A stretch of DNA of 64,000 bases from Thiogranum sp. (GTDB lineage: Bacteria > Pseudomonadota > Gammaproteobacteria > DSM-19610). Below the pieces are notes generated by a model. It searched no databases and was not told the origin of the DNA. It saw only the letters and a program-made list of their open reading frames with translations. The position numbers were made by a program, and so were the translations under genes. Shown here piece by piece: positions 9,921 to 18,531 of the stretch (its first letter is position 1; each line of letters opens with the position of its first letter). The stretch covers positions 53,101 to 117,100 of the forward strand of contig JAGFJP010000061.1 of assembly GCA_024102665.1 (NCBI GenBank), in the 5' to 3' direction.

Positions 9921-10949
9921 TCACAGCCAGTCCGATAACTGTACACCGACTCCCAGGCTGTTCACTTTATTGTCGTAATCAATCAGGCTTTCTCCATAGC
10001 CATAAAACCACTGTACGTACGCCCGCCACTTGTTATGCACAGGCATACTCCAGTCCAGTCTGATGGCGCCGCGGTTGTCTTTTTGCAGGTTGTTCCGGAA
10101 GAACAATCCATACGAGTTCTTGTTGTGCTTATAGACTCCCTGGAATTCGAAATGACCAAGATAGTCCTCGATATCCGGGTTGTCGTCATCGCTTTTCTGC
10201 TCGGGAATGCGGTACCAGGGCTTGATGCCAAAATAAAAGTCATTCACCTCGAAAACAAACGAGGCATACAGGCGGTTCCAGCTTCTGGATAACAGTCCGC
10301 CCCGACCATTGGACTGATGGCTTATGCCAAAATTGATGAGCCGGTTTTTCAAACCAAACAGACTCCAGTCGGTGTTCAGTGCGAACCAGGCTTCCGGCTC
10401 ATGATTGGTTTCCCGGAAGGGCCGCGAATCCCTGTCGTCAAACACTTGCCAGAAGGAGCGATTGGTATACGCGAAAAAAAGCGCGCCTCTGTCATTGAAA
10501 AGATTCCTGGCGATGGAAAACTTGTAGCTGAGCTGGAATTTGACTTCCTGATCCTGAAAATTGACGTCTTCGTTGAACTGTTGCTCGAAACCTTCTTCGG
10601 CGTAACTGTCAAAATTATGAGCAGCAATAATGTAGTTTGGCCGGTGCGGGGTCAAAACGAAGGGTACGATACTGGTGGCGCCCTCCACGGCGAGTCGGCG
10701 CTCCAGAGCGGATTCATGCACGTCAGTTCCGGGTTCAGCGAGGACAGGTTCTGATACTTCCATATGCGGAAGGCAGGTCTCGCGGATTTGTGCGACGGTT
10801 ACATCATCAGCACCACTCGCAACCAGCTCCAGGACACACTGCTCATAGCGGCTGGATGGTTCGGAATTTGCGGAATCGGTCAGCGTGACCAGCAATAACA
10901 GCGAAACAAGGAATCTGCTTGTCAAATAAGCGGGCGGTTGCGATAACAC
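9921..10949 (-). CDS. pldA: Outer-membrane phospholipase A (OMPLA, PldA)
   Basis: OMPLA is a calcium-dependent beta-barrel lipase of the outer membrane that removes misplaced phospholipids. The 342-residue product has a signal peptide (hydrophobic LVSLLLLVTL), a short N-terminal extension of about 80 residues, then the barrel. The catalytic triad is visible: His211 and Ser213 in HQSNG and Asn225 in SRSWNR, twelve residues after the serine as in E. coli. The frame is open to a TTG at 11000, but GTG 10949 has GGAGG at 10957-10961 with a seven-base gap, so I chose it. It follows the phosphopantetheinyl transferase gene by 47 bases and is probably cotranscribed. It has no known flagellar role. 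Confidence 0.9.
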   Translation of the reverse strand: MLSQPPAYLTSRFLVSLLLLVTLTDSANSEPSSRYEQCVLELVASGADDVTVAQIRETCLPHMEVSEPVLAEPGTDVHESALERRLAVEGATSIVPFVLTPHRPNYIIAAHNFDSYAEEGFEQQFNEDVNFQDQEVKFQLSYKFSIARNLFNDRGALFFAYTNRSFWQVFDDRDSRPFRETNHEPEAWFALNTDWSLFGLKNRLINFGISHQSNGRGGLLSRSWNRLYASFVFEVNDFYFGIKPWYRIPEQKSDDDNPDIEDYLGHFEFQGVYKHNKNSYGLFFRNNLQKDNRGAIRLDWSMPVHNKWRAYVQWFYGYGESLIDYDNKVNSLGVGVQLSDWL

Positions 10950-10956
10950 GAAGTTT

Positions 10957-10961
10957 CCTCC
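10957..10961 (-). promoter_or_regulatory. Shine-Dalgarno deciding the pldA start
   Basis: On the minus strand GGAGG sits seven bases before the GTG at 10949. This start puts the hydrophobic signal peptide close to the N-terminus; the longer frame from TTG 11000 has no comparable site. Confidence 0.75.
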
Positions 10962-10996
10962 ACCCGTCTCAGCGGGGGTGAACAACCAGGTTGTGT

Positions 10997-11797
10997 TCAA
11001 GGATATTGCATCGCATGAAAATCAAAAGGCCGTGCAATGACTTTGTTGTTCCCTTGACCGTCACGCCCAATGGCTACGGCAGCAATGTGGCCGGGCGTCA
11101 GGTGCAGCAGCTTAAAATGCCAGTTCTCGTCACGGTCTCCGAGCTCTGTATGAAACTCAACTGTTATATTGCTTTCGTCAGCGATGTCAAAACATAGCTC
11201 CCTGGTCGGAAAGGAAATGCCTATACCCCTCGCCTTGACGTACGCTTCGCGCAGCGTCCACTGTTTAAAGAAATACTCCAGATGTTCCCGCCCCTCCAGC
11301 GCTTGCAGTCGGCGGTATTCCGTTTCTGAAAACATTCGTCTGGCCACCTGAAGAGGATGATGCCGCTCGACAATCGCTTCGGCGTCTATGCCGCACTGTC
11401 GTGACCGTGTAACCACACAGGCGGCGAGTCCGGCAGTGTGTGTCAGGTTGAACCGCAGAGCCGGGTTTCGCGGGTTGGATACTTCCGGTCGGCCATGTTC
11501 GCCATTGACGAAAGTCCAGTCCGCTGGATTGATATTGCCGTACCGTGAAAGGACCAACCTTACCATGGCATGTGCAATCAGATAGTTGCGGCTGGATTCG
11601 GGAAAACGGAAACGCCGGTACTGAAGCAGTTCGACGCCAGAGAGGACAGATTCGCAGCGTGCGACGGTCGCGCTGTCGGCAAATAACTCCGGAGCCGCAT
11701 ACCAGACATGGGCTTCCGTCCTGAGCGCGTTCAGCAACGACTTGCGCTGGTGATTGGTCGTTATCAGTCGTGTCATATCGGCAGGCGAAGGTTCCAC
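10997..11797 (-). CDS. Sfp-type 4'-phosphopantetheinyl transferase
   Basis: Enzymes of this family move the phosphopantetheine arm of CoA onto a serine of acyl or peptidyl carrier proteins. The 266-residue product has the Sfp-family core: GIDAEAI (magnesium-binding GxDxE-like motif) and the second motif KQWTLREAYVKARGIG about 60 residues later. The GTG start at 11797 has AGGAG at 11806-11810 with an eight-base gap. No carrier protein, NRPS or PKS is present in the window, so the substrate is unknown. It could serve a carrier protein elsewhere or one used by the neighbouring sugar genes; the latter is speculation. Confidence 0.85.
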   Translation of the reverse strand: MEPSPADMTRLITTNHQRKSLLNALRTEAHVWYAAPELFADSATVARCESVLSGVELLQYRRFRFPESSRNYLIAHAMVRLVLSRYGNINPADWTFVNGEHGRPEVSNPRNPALRFNLTHTAGLAACVVTRSRQCGIDAEAIVERHHPLQVARRMFSETEYRRLQALEGREHLEYFFKQWTLREAYVKARGIGISFPTRELCFDIADESNITVEFHTELGDRDENWHFKLLHLTPGHIAAVAIGRDGQGNNKVIARPFDFHAMQYP

Positions 11798-11848
11798 CAG
11801 TGGTACTCCTGGCTCCGTCTAACTCCGGGGCTATTGTACGATTTTGGC

Positions 11849-11864
11849 TGGTACACATCTTGCT
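11849..11864 (+). promoter_or_regulatory. Putative sigma-54 promoter of the carbohydrate island
   Basis: TGGTACA, four bases, TTGCT matches the -24/-12 consensus with two mismatches. GG (11850-11851) and GC (11862-11863) are exactly ten bases apart. Transcription would start near 11875, which rules out the possible start at 11844 and favours the ATG at 11904. On the opposite strand a TACAAT at 11833-11838 could be a -10 element for the divergent gene, but I see no good -35. Confidence 0.72.
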
Positions 11865-11903
11865 TTTTATATCCATGGACCTGTTTTGGGAGCAGAACTC
11901 GAT

Positions 11904-13004
11904 ATGTCAAAGCAAGCTGCGGAACCAGCACCCCGGATCGTGAATTTTCCGCGAGGGACGGCTGAAACCCTCGGCGAGCCTGTGGAAAACCTCGTAAGGA
12001 TAGGGGTAGTGGGCTGTGGATACTGGGGGCCGAAACTGGTCAGAAATTTCAGCAAGGCCAGCGGTGCCGAGGTGGCCGCGGTCGCCGATCTCAACCCTCT
12101 GCAGTTGCAGAGGATCAGCCAGGACTATCCCTCCCTCGCGGTGACGACTGATTACCGGACGCTGATCGACGATGACCGGATCGAAGCAATCGCGATTGCG
12201 TCACCTGTCGCCACGCATTTCTCATTAACACGCGATGTCCTGCGCGCGGGAAAACATGTCCTTGTGGAAAAACCCCTGGCTACCTCGGTGCGTGAAGCTG
12301 AGGAGTTGATTGAACTGGCGGACAGGAACAACTGTTTGTTAATGGTCGATCATACCTATCTGTTCACCGGCGCCGTGGAGAAGATGCGGGAACTGGTGGC
12401 AAACGGCGAACTCGGCAATGTGCTGTATTTCGACTCTACCCGCATCAACCTGGGTTTGTTTCAGCATGACGTGAATGTGGTTTGGGATCTGGCGCCCCAT
12501 GACCTGAGCATACTGCTATATGTCCTGGACAAGAAACCGGTTGCGGTGTCGGCCCTGGCGGTGGCACATGCCGGTACGCAGATGGAAAATCTGGCGTATA
12601 TCACTTTGGTGTTCGATGACGATACCTTGGCGCATTTTCACGTCAATTGGCTGGCGCCGCGCAAAATTCGCCAGATAATCATCGGAGGTGAAAGAAAAAT
12701 GCTGGTCTTCGATGACATGGAGTCAAACGAGAAGATCAAGGTCTACGACAAGGGGATCAGCGTGGAACAGGGGGATCGCCAGGCTGTGTATCAATCGCTG
12801 GTCCATTACCGCGTCGGTGACATGTGGGCGCCGCGCCTGGATCCGACCGAGGCACTCCTGAAAGAGTGCCGGCATTTCACGCAGTGTATCCGCGAGAACA
12901 AACAACCCGTCAGCGATGGGTTGCTGGCGCTTGAAGTGGTGCGCCTTCTGGAGGCGGCAAGCGAGTCCATACGTCGCCGCGGAGAGTTGATCCGTGTTGT
13001 ATGA
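11904..13004 (+). CDS. Gfo/Idh/MocA-family NAD(P)-dependent sugar oxidoreductase
   Basis: Members oxidise or reduce sugars and nucleotide sugars. The 366-residue product has an N-terminal Rossmann fold with the dinucleotide motif GVVGCGYWGPKLV near residues 35-47, the EKPLATS motif whose lysine is catalytic, and a C-terminal domain with WDLAPHDLSIL carrying the expected active-site histidine. It resembles enzymes found beside DegT aminotransferases in the synthesis of amino-sugar or acetamido-uronic-acid precursors (WlbA-like), but the substrate cannot be read from sequence. It is the first gene of the sigma-54 island and overlaps the next gene by 11 bases. Confidence 0.87.
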   Translation: MSKQAAEPAPRIVNFPRGTAETLGEPVENLVRIGVVGCGYWGPKLVRNFSKASGAEVAAVADLNPLQLQRISQDYPSLAVTTDYRTLIDDDRIEAIAIASPVATHFSLTRDVLRAGKHVLVEKPLATSVREAEELIELADRNNCLLMVDHTYLFTGAVEKMRELVANGELGNVLYFDSTRINLGLFQHDVNVVWDLAPHDLSILLYVLDKKPVAVSALAVAHAGTQMENLAYITLVFDDDTLAHFHVNWLAPRKIRQIIIGGERKMLVFDDMESNEKIKVYDKGISVEQGDRQAVYQSLVHYRVGDMWAPRLDPTEALLKECRHFTQCIRENKQPVSDGLLALEVVRLLEAASESIRRRGELIRVV

Positions 13005-13695
13005 AACACGCGAGCAGGCCTATCTGGCCTACCGGCAAGCTCCGGACCGGTTTTTTGAGCTTTACCATGAACGCTGGTTCAACGAAAAGGACCTGATTTC
13101 ACCTGGCTGGACCTGGGCCGAAACGAAGTACCACTACAACCTGGTGGAGAACGGTATCATCGATCTGTTGCAACAGCATTTTCCTGTGATTGCCGGAAAA
13201 AGTGTGCTCGATGTAGGTGCCGGGACCGGTCACTGGATCGAATTCTACTCTGCCTATCTTGAAGCTGCCGGGATTACTGCGGTGGATTTTTCCCGCACTT
13301 GCATAAGTGAGTTGCAAACCCGCTATGCGGGGCAGAGTGCGATAAAGATCCAGCATGCTGACATAGCTCGTCGTAACGAGCAGTTCACGGAACGATTCGA
13401 GATTATCAATGCCATCGGGGTCATGTTCCACCTGGTCGACGACAACCAGTGGGAAGCCGCCATTGGAAATCTGGTGAATTATCTGACTAACGACGGAATT
13501 GCCATAATCGGTGGCGATTTCGGCGAAGAAACGCGGGAATCGGGTGTTATGCGCAAATACCGCTCACTGCGTCAATGGGAAACCACGCTTGAGGCATTCG
13601 GTGCAAGGGTGGAGGCAGTCAAGCACCACGACTGGTTCAAGGGCGGCGTGAATGAAGGTCTGAAAAACAACTTAATGGCATTTGTGCGGGCATGA
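12994..13695 (+). CDS. Class I SAM-dependent methyltransferase
   Basis: The 233-residue product has the Rossmann-like SAM-binding motif VLDVGAGTGHWIEFY near residues 70-84 and an acidic motif with ADIARR about 50 residues later. Methyltransferases in such islands usually methylate sugar hydroxyls or amines, but the acceptor here is unknown. The GTG start at 12994 overlaps the end of the preceding gene and has GGAGAG at 12981-12986. Its own end overlaps the next start by four bases. All of this points to one tightly coupled operon. Confidence 0.85.
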   Translation: MLYETREQAYLAYRQAPDRFFELYHERWFNEKDLISPGWTWAETKYHYNLVENGIIDLLQQHFPVIAGKSVLDVGAGTGHWIEFYSAYLEAAGITAVDFSRTCISELQTRYAGQSAIKIQHADIARRNEQFTERFEIINAIGVMFHLVDDNQWEAAIGNLVNYLTNDGIAIIGGDFGEETRESGVMRKYRSLRQWETTLEAFGARVEAVKHHDWFKGGVNEGLKNNLMAFVRA

Positions 13696-14882
13696 ACGGA
13701 CACTACGTGGGCAAAGATCTTGTTCACTACGGGAGCGCCATTGTGCTCGATCCGGATCAGGCATACGCGGCGCTGGACCACAGCGCCAGAAAGAACATCC
13801 GCAAGGCACAGAATGCCGGATTTGATATCCAGCGATGTTCGGGGACCACTCGGGAACTCGATGCTCTGAGATCGTTGTGGTACTACCCGGATGACCCCAA
13901 TTTCCCAGCCGAACTTGCCGCCGGCGAGATACTCTATCTGGCGTACCTGGACGGTGAACTGGCTGGCGGTATGGTGCTGATACCGGTAGGGCGTCATCTG
14001 TTTCTGAATAATCTGACCGCCAGCGAACGCGGCAAGCGAAATCAATTGCAGGGTTACCTGCTTTGGCACGCGGTAACCGATCTCAGCGACAGCGGCTTTC
14101 GGTATATCGACATCGGGGTTTCGTACCGCGTCAATCTGCAGCGGTTTTTTACCAAGTGGGCAACTTTCCGTTACCCGGTTATATTCAACGTGCCGGAGCT
14201 TAACCCGGAGATACGTTTCCGGCCATTCAGGCAGTTGCCCAATGTGTCGGCCGCTCGCGCCGATGCGAATGTCCTCTTGCGTGTATTCGAAACGAAGGCG
14301 GTGACATTGGTGCCGTCAATTGAATTGGCGCGACGGATTGTCAATGACCGCGCCGAGATCTGGACAGAAACACGCAATCCCGGCGCAGGCGGCGACTACA
14401 GGATCCTGGATTTGACGGAGCTGTTTCCAGTGCAGTACGGCGCGGCAGTGCTGGGTCTTGAACTTAGTCCGGAAACACTCTGGGAGAAATACGGCTGTTA
14501 CGATCATTTCAAGCAGCAGTACCTGATGAACTGCCTGACCTTGCCGGACTGGACCGTCAAAAGCATTGCCGCTCGCAGGACAGCAAATTATCAGCGATTT
14601 CAGACATGGTTCGAACGCGAAGATGTACAGATAGAAGCTTGTGTTGACTGGGTTGATGGATTCACTTTTGGTTGTGCGGATAGCGCGAGTCTTGCATCCA
14701 GGTTCCGGAGCTTCGGCGTTGAAGTGCGATGCAACGGAAATAAATTGACCTTGCCTTGTCACCAGGAGCTAAGCGAGCAGGACATCGAGTACGTATATGC
14801 GATCTACAGGGGACACCTCAATCTGTGCAGTGAATGGAGGTCGACCGGTGTCAAGGGAACCATCAAGTTGACCGGGTCCTGA
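13692..14882 (+). CDS. GNAT/FemAB-like acyltransferase fused to a truncated DegT-type aminotransferase domain
   Basis: Two parts can be seen. Residues about 1-165 look like an acyltransferase of the GNAT/FemAB fold, with ARKNIRKAQNAGFDI, ILYLAYLDGELAGGMVLIPV and GYLLWHAVTDLSDSGFRYID. Residues about 200-390 resemble the C-terminal half of DegT/DnrJ/EryC1 aminotransferases: ELARRI, YRILDLTELFPVQYGAAVLG, then ARRTANYQRF and LPCHQELSEQDIEYV. The N-terminal PLP half with the catalytic lysine is absent, so this half should not be an active transaminase by itself. It may bind the complete DegT enzyme encoded at 15676. Its role as an amino-sugar N-acyltransferase is inference. Confidence 0.65.
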   Translation: MNGHYVGKDLVHYGSAIVLDPDQAYAALDHSARKNIRKAQNAGFDIQRCSGTTRELDALRSLWYYPDDPNFPAELAAGEILYLAYLDGELAGGMVLIPVGRHLFLNNLTASERGKRNQLQGYLLWHAVTDLSDSGFRYIDIGVSYRVNLQRFFTKWATFRYPVIFNVPELNPEIRFRPFRQLPNVSAARADANVLLRVFETKAVTLVPSIELARRIVNDRAEIWTETRNPGAGGDYRILDLTELFPVQYGAAVLGLELSPETLWEKYGCYDHFKQQYLMNCLTLPDWTVKSIAARRTANYQRFQTWFEREDVQIEACVDWVDGFTFGCADSASLASRFRSFGVEVRCNGNKLTLPCHQELSEQDIEYVYAIYRGHLNLCSEWRSTGVKGTIKLTGS

Positions 14883-14885
14883 CAA

Positions 14886-15695
14886 ATGAAGCTGATAATT
14901 GTCAACGGCTTTGACCGCAGTGGCAGCTCCTTTATCGGTGGCCTGTTGTCGCGGCATCCTGCGATAAACTACTTCTTTCAGCCTTTCAGCAGTACTGAGG
15001 CACATAAAGCCCAGTATGAGCTGTGGACTGATGAACCGCATCCAGCGACGGAGAAGTTTCTCAATGAGCTGCAACAAGGGCGCATTGATCACGATTTTAT
15101 TGCCTCGTCCTGGTTCGCAAGATTCAGCGATTACAGCCTGGATGATTCTGCAAGAGTGGGTTTGATCAAGGAGACCAAGCTTCATACCAAGATAGGCTGG
15201 CTCCGCAAGCGGTTTCCGGATATTCCTGTCTATGGCATATGGCGGGAACCGAAAGCGGTGCTCTGCTCGCTGGTGCGCAACGGATTTCATGAAAAATGGT
15301 ATGGTGAAAACGCATACCGGGCTGTGTCACGACTGATTGCGGAATTGCCGGGACTGGAGCCATTTAGCAAATTCCTCTCATGGAAAATGGACGCCGTGGA
15401 AAAGATGGCCCTGGTTATTGCCGTGCGCAGTGAATGTATGGCGATGCACTTGGGGCCCGAACAGTGGATCAATTATGAACAGGTGTGCAGAGATCCGGAT
15501 AGGTATCTGAATGCATTCTGCAGGGAAATCGGTTTGCCGGAACATCGGTTCTCTGACGCTGCTGGCAAGGACTTTAACGTTGTCGGTTTACCGTACCCAG
15601 GCATTGAAACCTGGCCACATTTCTTTTCATTTGCACATCTACGAAGGATCGAGCCGATCTTTGGAGCAATACATCATGCTTGCAATGCAGCGTAA
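14886..15695 (+). CDS. Sulfotransferase-family protein
   Basis: The family transfers sulfate from PAPS to hydroxyl or amino groups. The 269-residue product has the 5'-phosphosulfate loop at its very start (VNGFDRSGSSFIGG, residues about 4-17) and a 3'-phosphate binding segment near residues 116-135 (VYGIWREPKAVLCSLVRNG). It is shorter than typical carbohydrate sulfotransferases. It starts three bases after the preceding stop and overlaps the next gene by 20 bases, so it is part of the same operon. The acceptor is unknown; a glycan intermediate is likely from context. Confidence 0.75.
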   Translation: MKLIIVNGFDRSGSSFIGGLLSRHPAINYFFQPFSSTEAHKAQYELWTDEPHPATEKFLNELQQGRIDHDFIASSWFARFSDYSLDDSARVGLIKETKLHTKIGWLRKRFPDIPVYGIWREPKAVLCSLVRNGFHEKWYGENAYRAVSRLIAELPGLEPFSKFLSWKMDAVEKMALVIAVRSECMAMHLGPEQWINYEQVCRDPDRYLNAFCREIGLPEHRFSDAAGKDFNVVGLPYPGIETWPHFFSFAHLRRIEPIFGAIHHACNAA

Positions 15696-16821
15696 GGACC
15701 AAGACCCCGCTCCAGTGCCCTTTATGGATCTCGCGGCCGTGCATGCGCCTCTCCAGGAGCGGATTGAGGAGAGAATCCGGGGCATCGCGTCACTATCGTC
15801 GTTTGTCATGGGGCCGGACGTGGAGCGTTTCGAGGCGCGTTTTGCTGAATACTGCGGAGTCGAGTTCGCAGTTGGCTGCAACAGCGGCACGTCGGCTATC
15901 CATATGGCATTGTCGGCACTCGATATTGGACCGGGGGATGAAGTGATTACCGTATCCCACACGTTCGTAGGAACCGTGTGGGGTGTTCTGTATTGCGGTG
16001 CGACACCGGTTTTCGTGGATGTCGACGCGGCAACCATGACGATGGACGTGACACAACTGGAAGAGCGGATCAGCGCACGCACCCGCGCAATCGTCCCGGT
16101 GCACCTCTACGGCCAGGCTGTGGACATGGACCCGTTGATGAGCATAGCCAGGAAGCACGGATTGGCGGTCGTGGAAGATGCCGCTCAGGCGCATGGCTTG
16201 CGTTACAAGGGTCGTCCGATCGGATCCATCGGCGATATAGGCTGCTTCAGTTTTTATCCGGGGAAAAACCTGGGAGCGTGGGGCGAGGCGGGGGCGACTG
16301 TAACGTCCGATCGCGATCTTGCCGCACGCATGCGAAGGCTCCGGGATCATGGACAACCCCAACGCTACCACCACGACGAGCTTGGATTCAATTACCGAAT
16401 GGACTCGATTCAGGCTGCAGTTCTGGATGTAAAACTTGATTATCTCGATGACTGGAATCGGCAAAGACAGGTACTCGCTGATCGGTATCGTCAACGGCTC
16501 GGCGGAGCAGGTGTCGGTCTTCCGGAGAGCTCAACGCGCGCGGAACATGTGTACCATCTTTTTGTTATCCGGCATGCACTGCGCGATCGTATACGACAGG
16601 AGCTTGACCAACGCGCAATCCAGACCGGCCTACATTATCCGGTTCCTGTGCATCGGCAAAAAGTTTTGACCAGATATGATTGCCGGACCGGCCTACTGAG
16701 CAATACCGATTCAGTGGCACGCGAATGCCTGAGTCTGCCACTCTATCCCGGAATGACAGTCGAATGCCAGGAGCGTGTGTGCGAAAGCCTGTTAGCCGCT
16801 ATGGACCACCTGGGGCCGTGA
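15676..16821 (+). CDS. DegT/DnrJ/EryC1-family PLP-dependent sugar aminotransferase
   Basis: These enzymes install an amino group on keto nucleotide sugars. The 381-residue product is complete: FMDLAAVH near the N-terminus, CNSGTSAIHMAL (cofactor phosphate site) near residues 59-70, VEDAAQAHG, the lysine motif FSFYPGKNLGAWGEAGA near residues 190-206, FNYRMDSIQAA, and a C-terminal SLPLYPGMT. The start at 15676 is preceded by GGAG at 15663-15666; a longer open frame upstream runs through the sulfotransferase gene. With the oxidoreductase and acyltransferase it would make an N-acyl amino sugar. Confidence 0.9.
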   Translation: MLAMQRKDQDPAPVPFMDLAAVHAPLQERIEERIRGIASLSSFVMGPDVERFEARFAEYCGVEFAVGCNSGTSAIHMALSALDIGPGDEVITVSHTFVGTVWGVLYCGATPVFVDVDAATMTMDVTQLEERISARTRAIVPVHLYGQAVDMDPLMSIARKHGLAVVEDAAQAHGLRYKGRPIGSIGDIGCFSFYPGKNLGAWGEAGATVTSDRDLAARMRRLRDHGQPQRYHHDELGFNYRMDSIQAAVLDVKLDYLDDWNRQRQVLADRYRQRLGGAGVGLPESSTRAEHVYHLFVIRHALRDRIRQELDQRAIQTGLHYPVPVHRQKVLTRYDCRTGLLSNTDSVARECLSLPLYPGMTVECQERVCESLLAAMDHLGP

Positions 16822-18488
16822 ACAACAACGAGTTTTCAATAAGCGTCATCGTGCCTGCTCACAACGACGAGGCATTTATCGGCGAATGTCTTGACTCGAT
16901 TCTGGGTCAGAGTCTGCGACCCAAAGAAATCATAATCTGCGATGACAACTCAATGGATGCAACAAGGAAGATTATTGCGGATTATCGATCGCGTTTCCCG
17001 GAACTGATTCATGCCATTCTCCACGATACGCCAATGGGTTGCGCAGCGAACTTCAACTCTGGTATTCACGCCGCTCGAGGGAAATATGTATCTATCGTGG
17101 CAGCGGATGATTACTGGCTTCCAGAGAAGCTCGAGCGTGAAGTAGCGAAAATCTCGAAAACTGGGTGTCGGTGGGCTTATTCGGCCGTCGAGGTGCGTTG
17201 GCAGGAAGGCCATGATGCCGGCCGACAGGCGCCGTTCTGGGGAACAGTCGACGGACGAAGTGGCGCCGTATTCGACGATATTCTTTTGCGGAGGCTCTCT
17301 CCGCGAAACTTCCTTATCGAATACGACATTCTTCATCAAGCGGGGGGATTTGACGAAGCGTTGGGTATGTACGAAGACTGGGACCTGAAGCTGCGACTTT
17401 CAGACAGCTATCCCATAGCCTTCGTGCCCGAAGTGGGGATTATCTATCGCCAGCATGAGAAAGGGATAAGCCGCGCGGATGCCGAGCGTCAGCTGGCAGA
17501 AGCGGGAAAAGTACTGAGAAAAAACGCTGGAATCGTTTCGCGCCATTCATCGGATGATTCGCGCGTTTTGCAGGAAGCCGCGTTTCGTCACTTGTTACCG
17601 AGCAACGGTATGGAGACAGTCCACGGTAGTAAACAGGTGCCGGCGTGGCTGGCAATGCCGTATGTGCCAAGGCGATTGACCCGGCGCGGTGACGGCTTGA
17701 TTTTCTTTATTGGATATCCTCAGTCAGGCGCATTGAGACTTGTTGCGGAGCATCCGGATATTCTCTGCGTTGAATCGGACTGTCCGGCACGTCAGGTGTT
17801 GCAGGATTTCGCGAACATGGCAGAAAGCGATACCGGCACAGCTGCCGGGGTCCGGTCTTTTGTGCATGCCTATTATCAAAAGCGCCTTGTCACCAGTGGC
17901 CGGAGCCGCGTATTGCAGCCATGTGTTGCGGGACATGAAAGGCTCGAGTTTCTGCAACAGCTGTTTCCCGATGCCAGATTCCTCTGCGATCCGATTCAAT
18001 ACCTGGATGTCGCAACGGATCCATGCATCAGGGATGGCCGGATGATGGTGATGTACGAATCCCGAATGGTCTTCGAATTTCTGGATCTGCCGCCCTGGTT
18101 CCCTGAAGGCGAGCCACAGGAGGGCAACCAGATGACAGCGGAAGACGCCGTCATGCTGATTGCGGAAGGAGAAAGCTGCTTCGCCAATGGTGATCTGTCT
18201 GCGGCAGAACGGCTGTTTCGCCGAGCATTGGCGGTTGATGGGAATGCGCTGGATGCCCACAACAACCTCGCCGTCATACTCTGGCAACAGGGTGACGTGG
18301 CCAGTGCCCTGAAATGTTTGGCAGATGTGTTGGCACGAGAGCCTGTGCACCGGGAGTCGCTGCAGAACACGATACGCATCTTGCATACGCTGGGTGAAGT
18401 TGAGGAGTGCGAGGCGTTGCTGGATCGATATATTGCAGTTTACCCTGGAGACGAGGAAATGCGCGCTATGATGGATGCCGCGCGCTGA
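16818..18488 (+). CDS. GT2 glycosyltransferase with degenerate sulfotransferase-like and TPR domains
   Basis: Residues about 5-110 form a family 2 glycosyltransferase (ISVIVPAHNDEAFIGECL, CDDNSMDAT, AADDYW with the metal-binding acidic pair). Residues about 293-430 resemble a sulfotransferase fold, with GLIFFIGYPQSGALRL in the place of the PAPS loop and FLQQLFPDARFLCDP, but the loop has lost its usual GTT residues, so activity is doubtful. Residues about 447-556 are TPR repeats (GDLSAAERLFRRAL, AHNNLAVILWQQGD). The GTG start overlaps the previous stop as GTGA. The TPR module is closely similar to one in the next gene. Confidence 0.75.
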   Translation: MNNNEFSISVIVPAHNDEAFIGECLDSILGQSLRPKEIIICDDNSMDATRKIIADYRSRFPELIHAILHDTPMGCAANFNSGIHAARGKYVSIVAADDYWLPEKLEREVAKISKTGCRWAYSAVEVRWQEGHDAGRQAPFWGTVDGRSGAVFDDILLRRLSPRNFLIEYDILHQAGGFDEALGMYEDWDLKLRLSDSYPIAFVPEVGIIYRQHEKGISRADAERQLAEAGKVLRKNAGIVSRHSSDDSRVLQEAAFRHLLPSNGMETVHGSKQVPAWLAMPYVPRRLTRRGDGLIFFIGYPQSGALRLVAEHPDILCVESDCPARQVLQDFANMAESDTGTAAGVRSFVHAYYQKRLVTSGRSRVLQPCVAGHERLEFLQQLFPDARFLCDPIQYLDVATDPCIRDGRMMVMYESRMVFEFLDLPPWFPEGEPQEGNQMTAEDAVMLIAEGESCFANGDLSAAERLFRRALAVDGNALDAHNNLAVILWQQGDVASALKCLADVLAREPVHRESLQNTIRILHTLGEVEECEALLDRYIAVYPGDEEMRAMMDAAR

Positions 18489-18531
18489 ATATCCCGTTAA
18501 GACGGCGCTTCCCGTGAACTGAGCCAATGTC

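Noticed and set aside
10920..10946. Sigma-28-like GATAA element on the plus strand inside pldA
   Set aside because: There is no matching -35 at the right distance and it reads against the gene.
11844..11903. Earlier start of the Gfo/Idh/MocA gene
   Set aside because: It overlaps the putative sigma-54 promoter; MSKQAAEP from 11904 is a better N-terminus.
15511..15675. Upstream extension of the DegT aminotransferase
   Set aside because: It lies in the sulfotransferase gene and adds nothing from the family; the true N-terminus follows ATG 15676.
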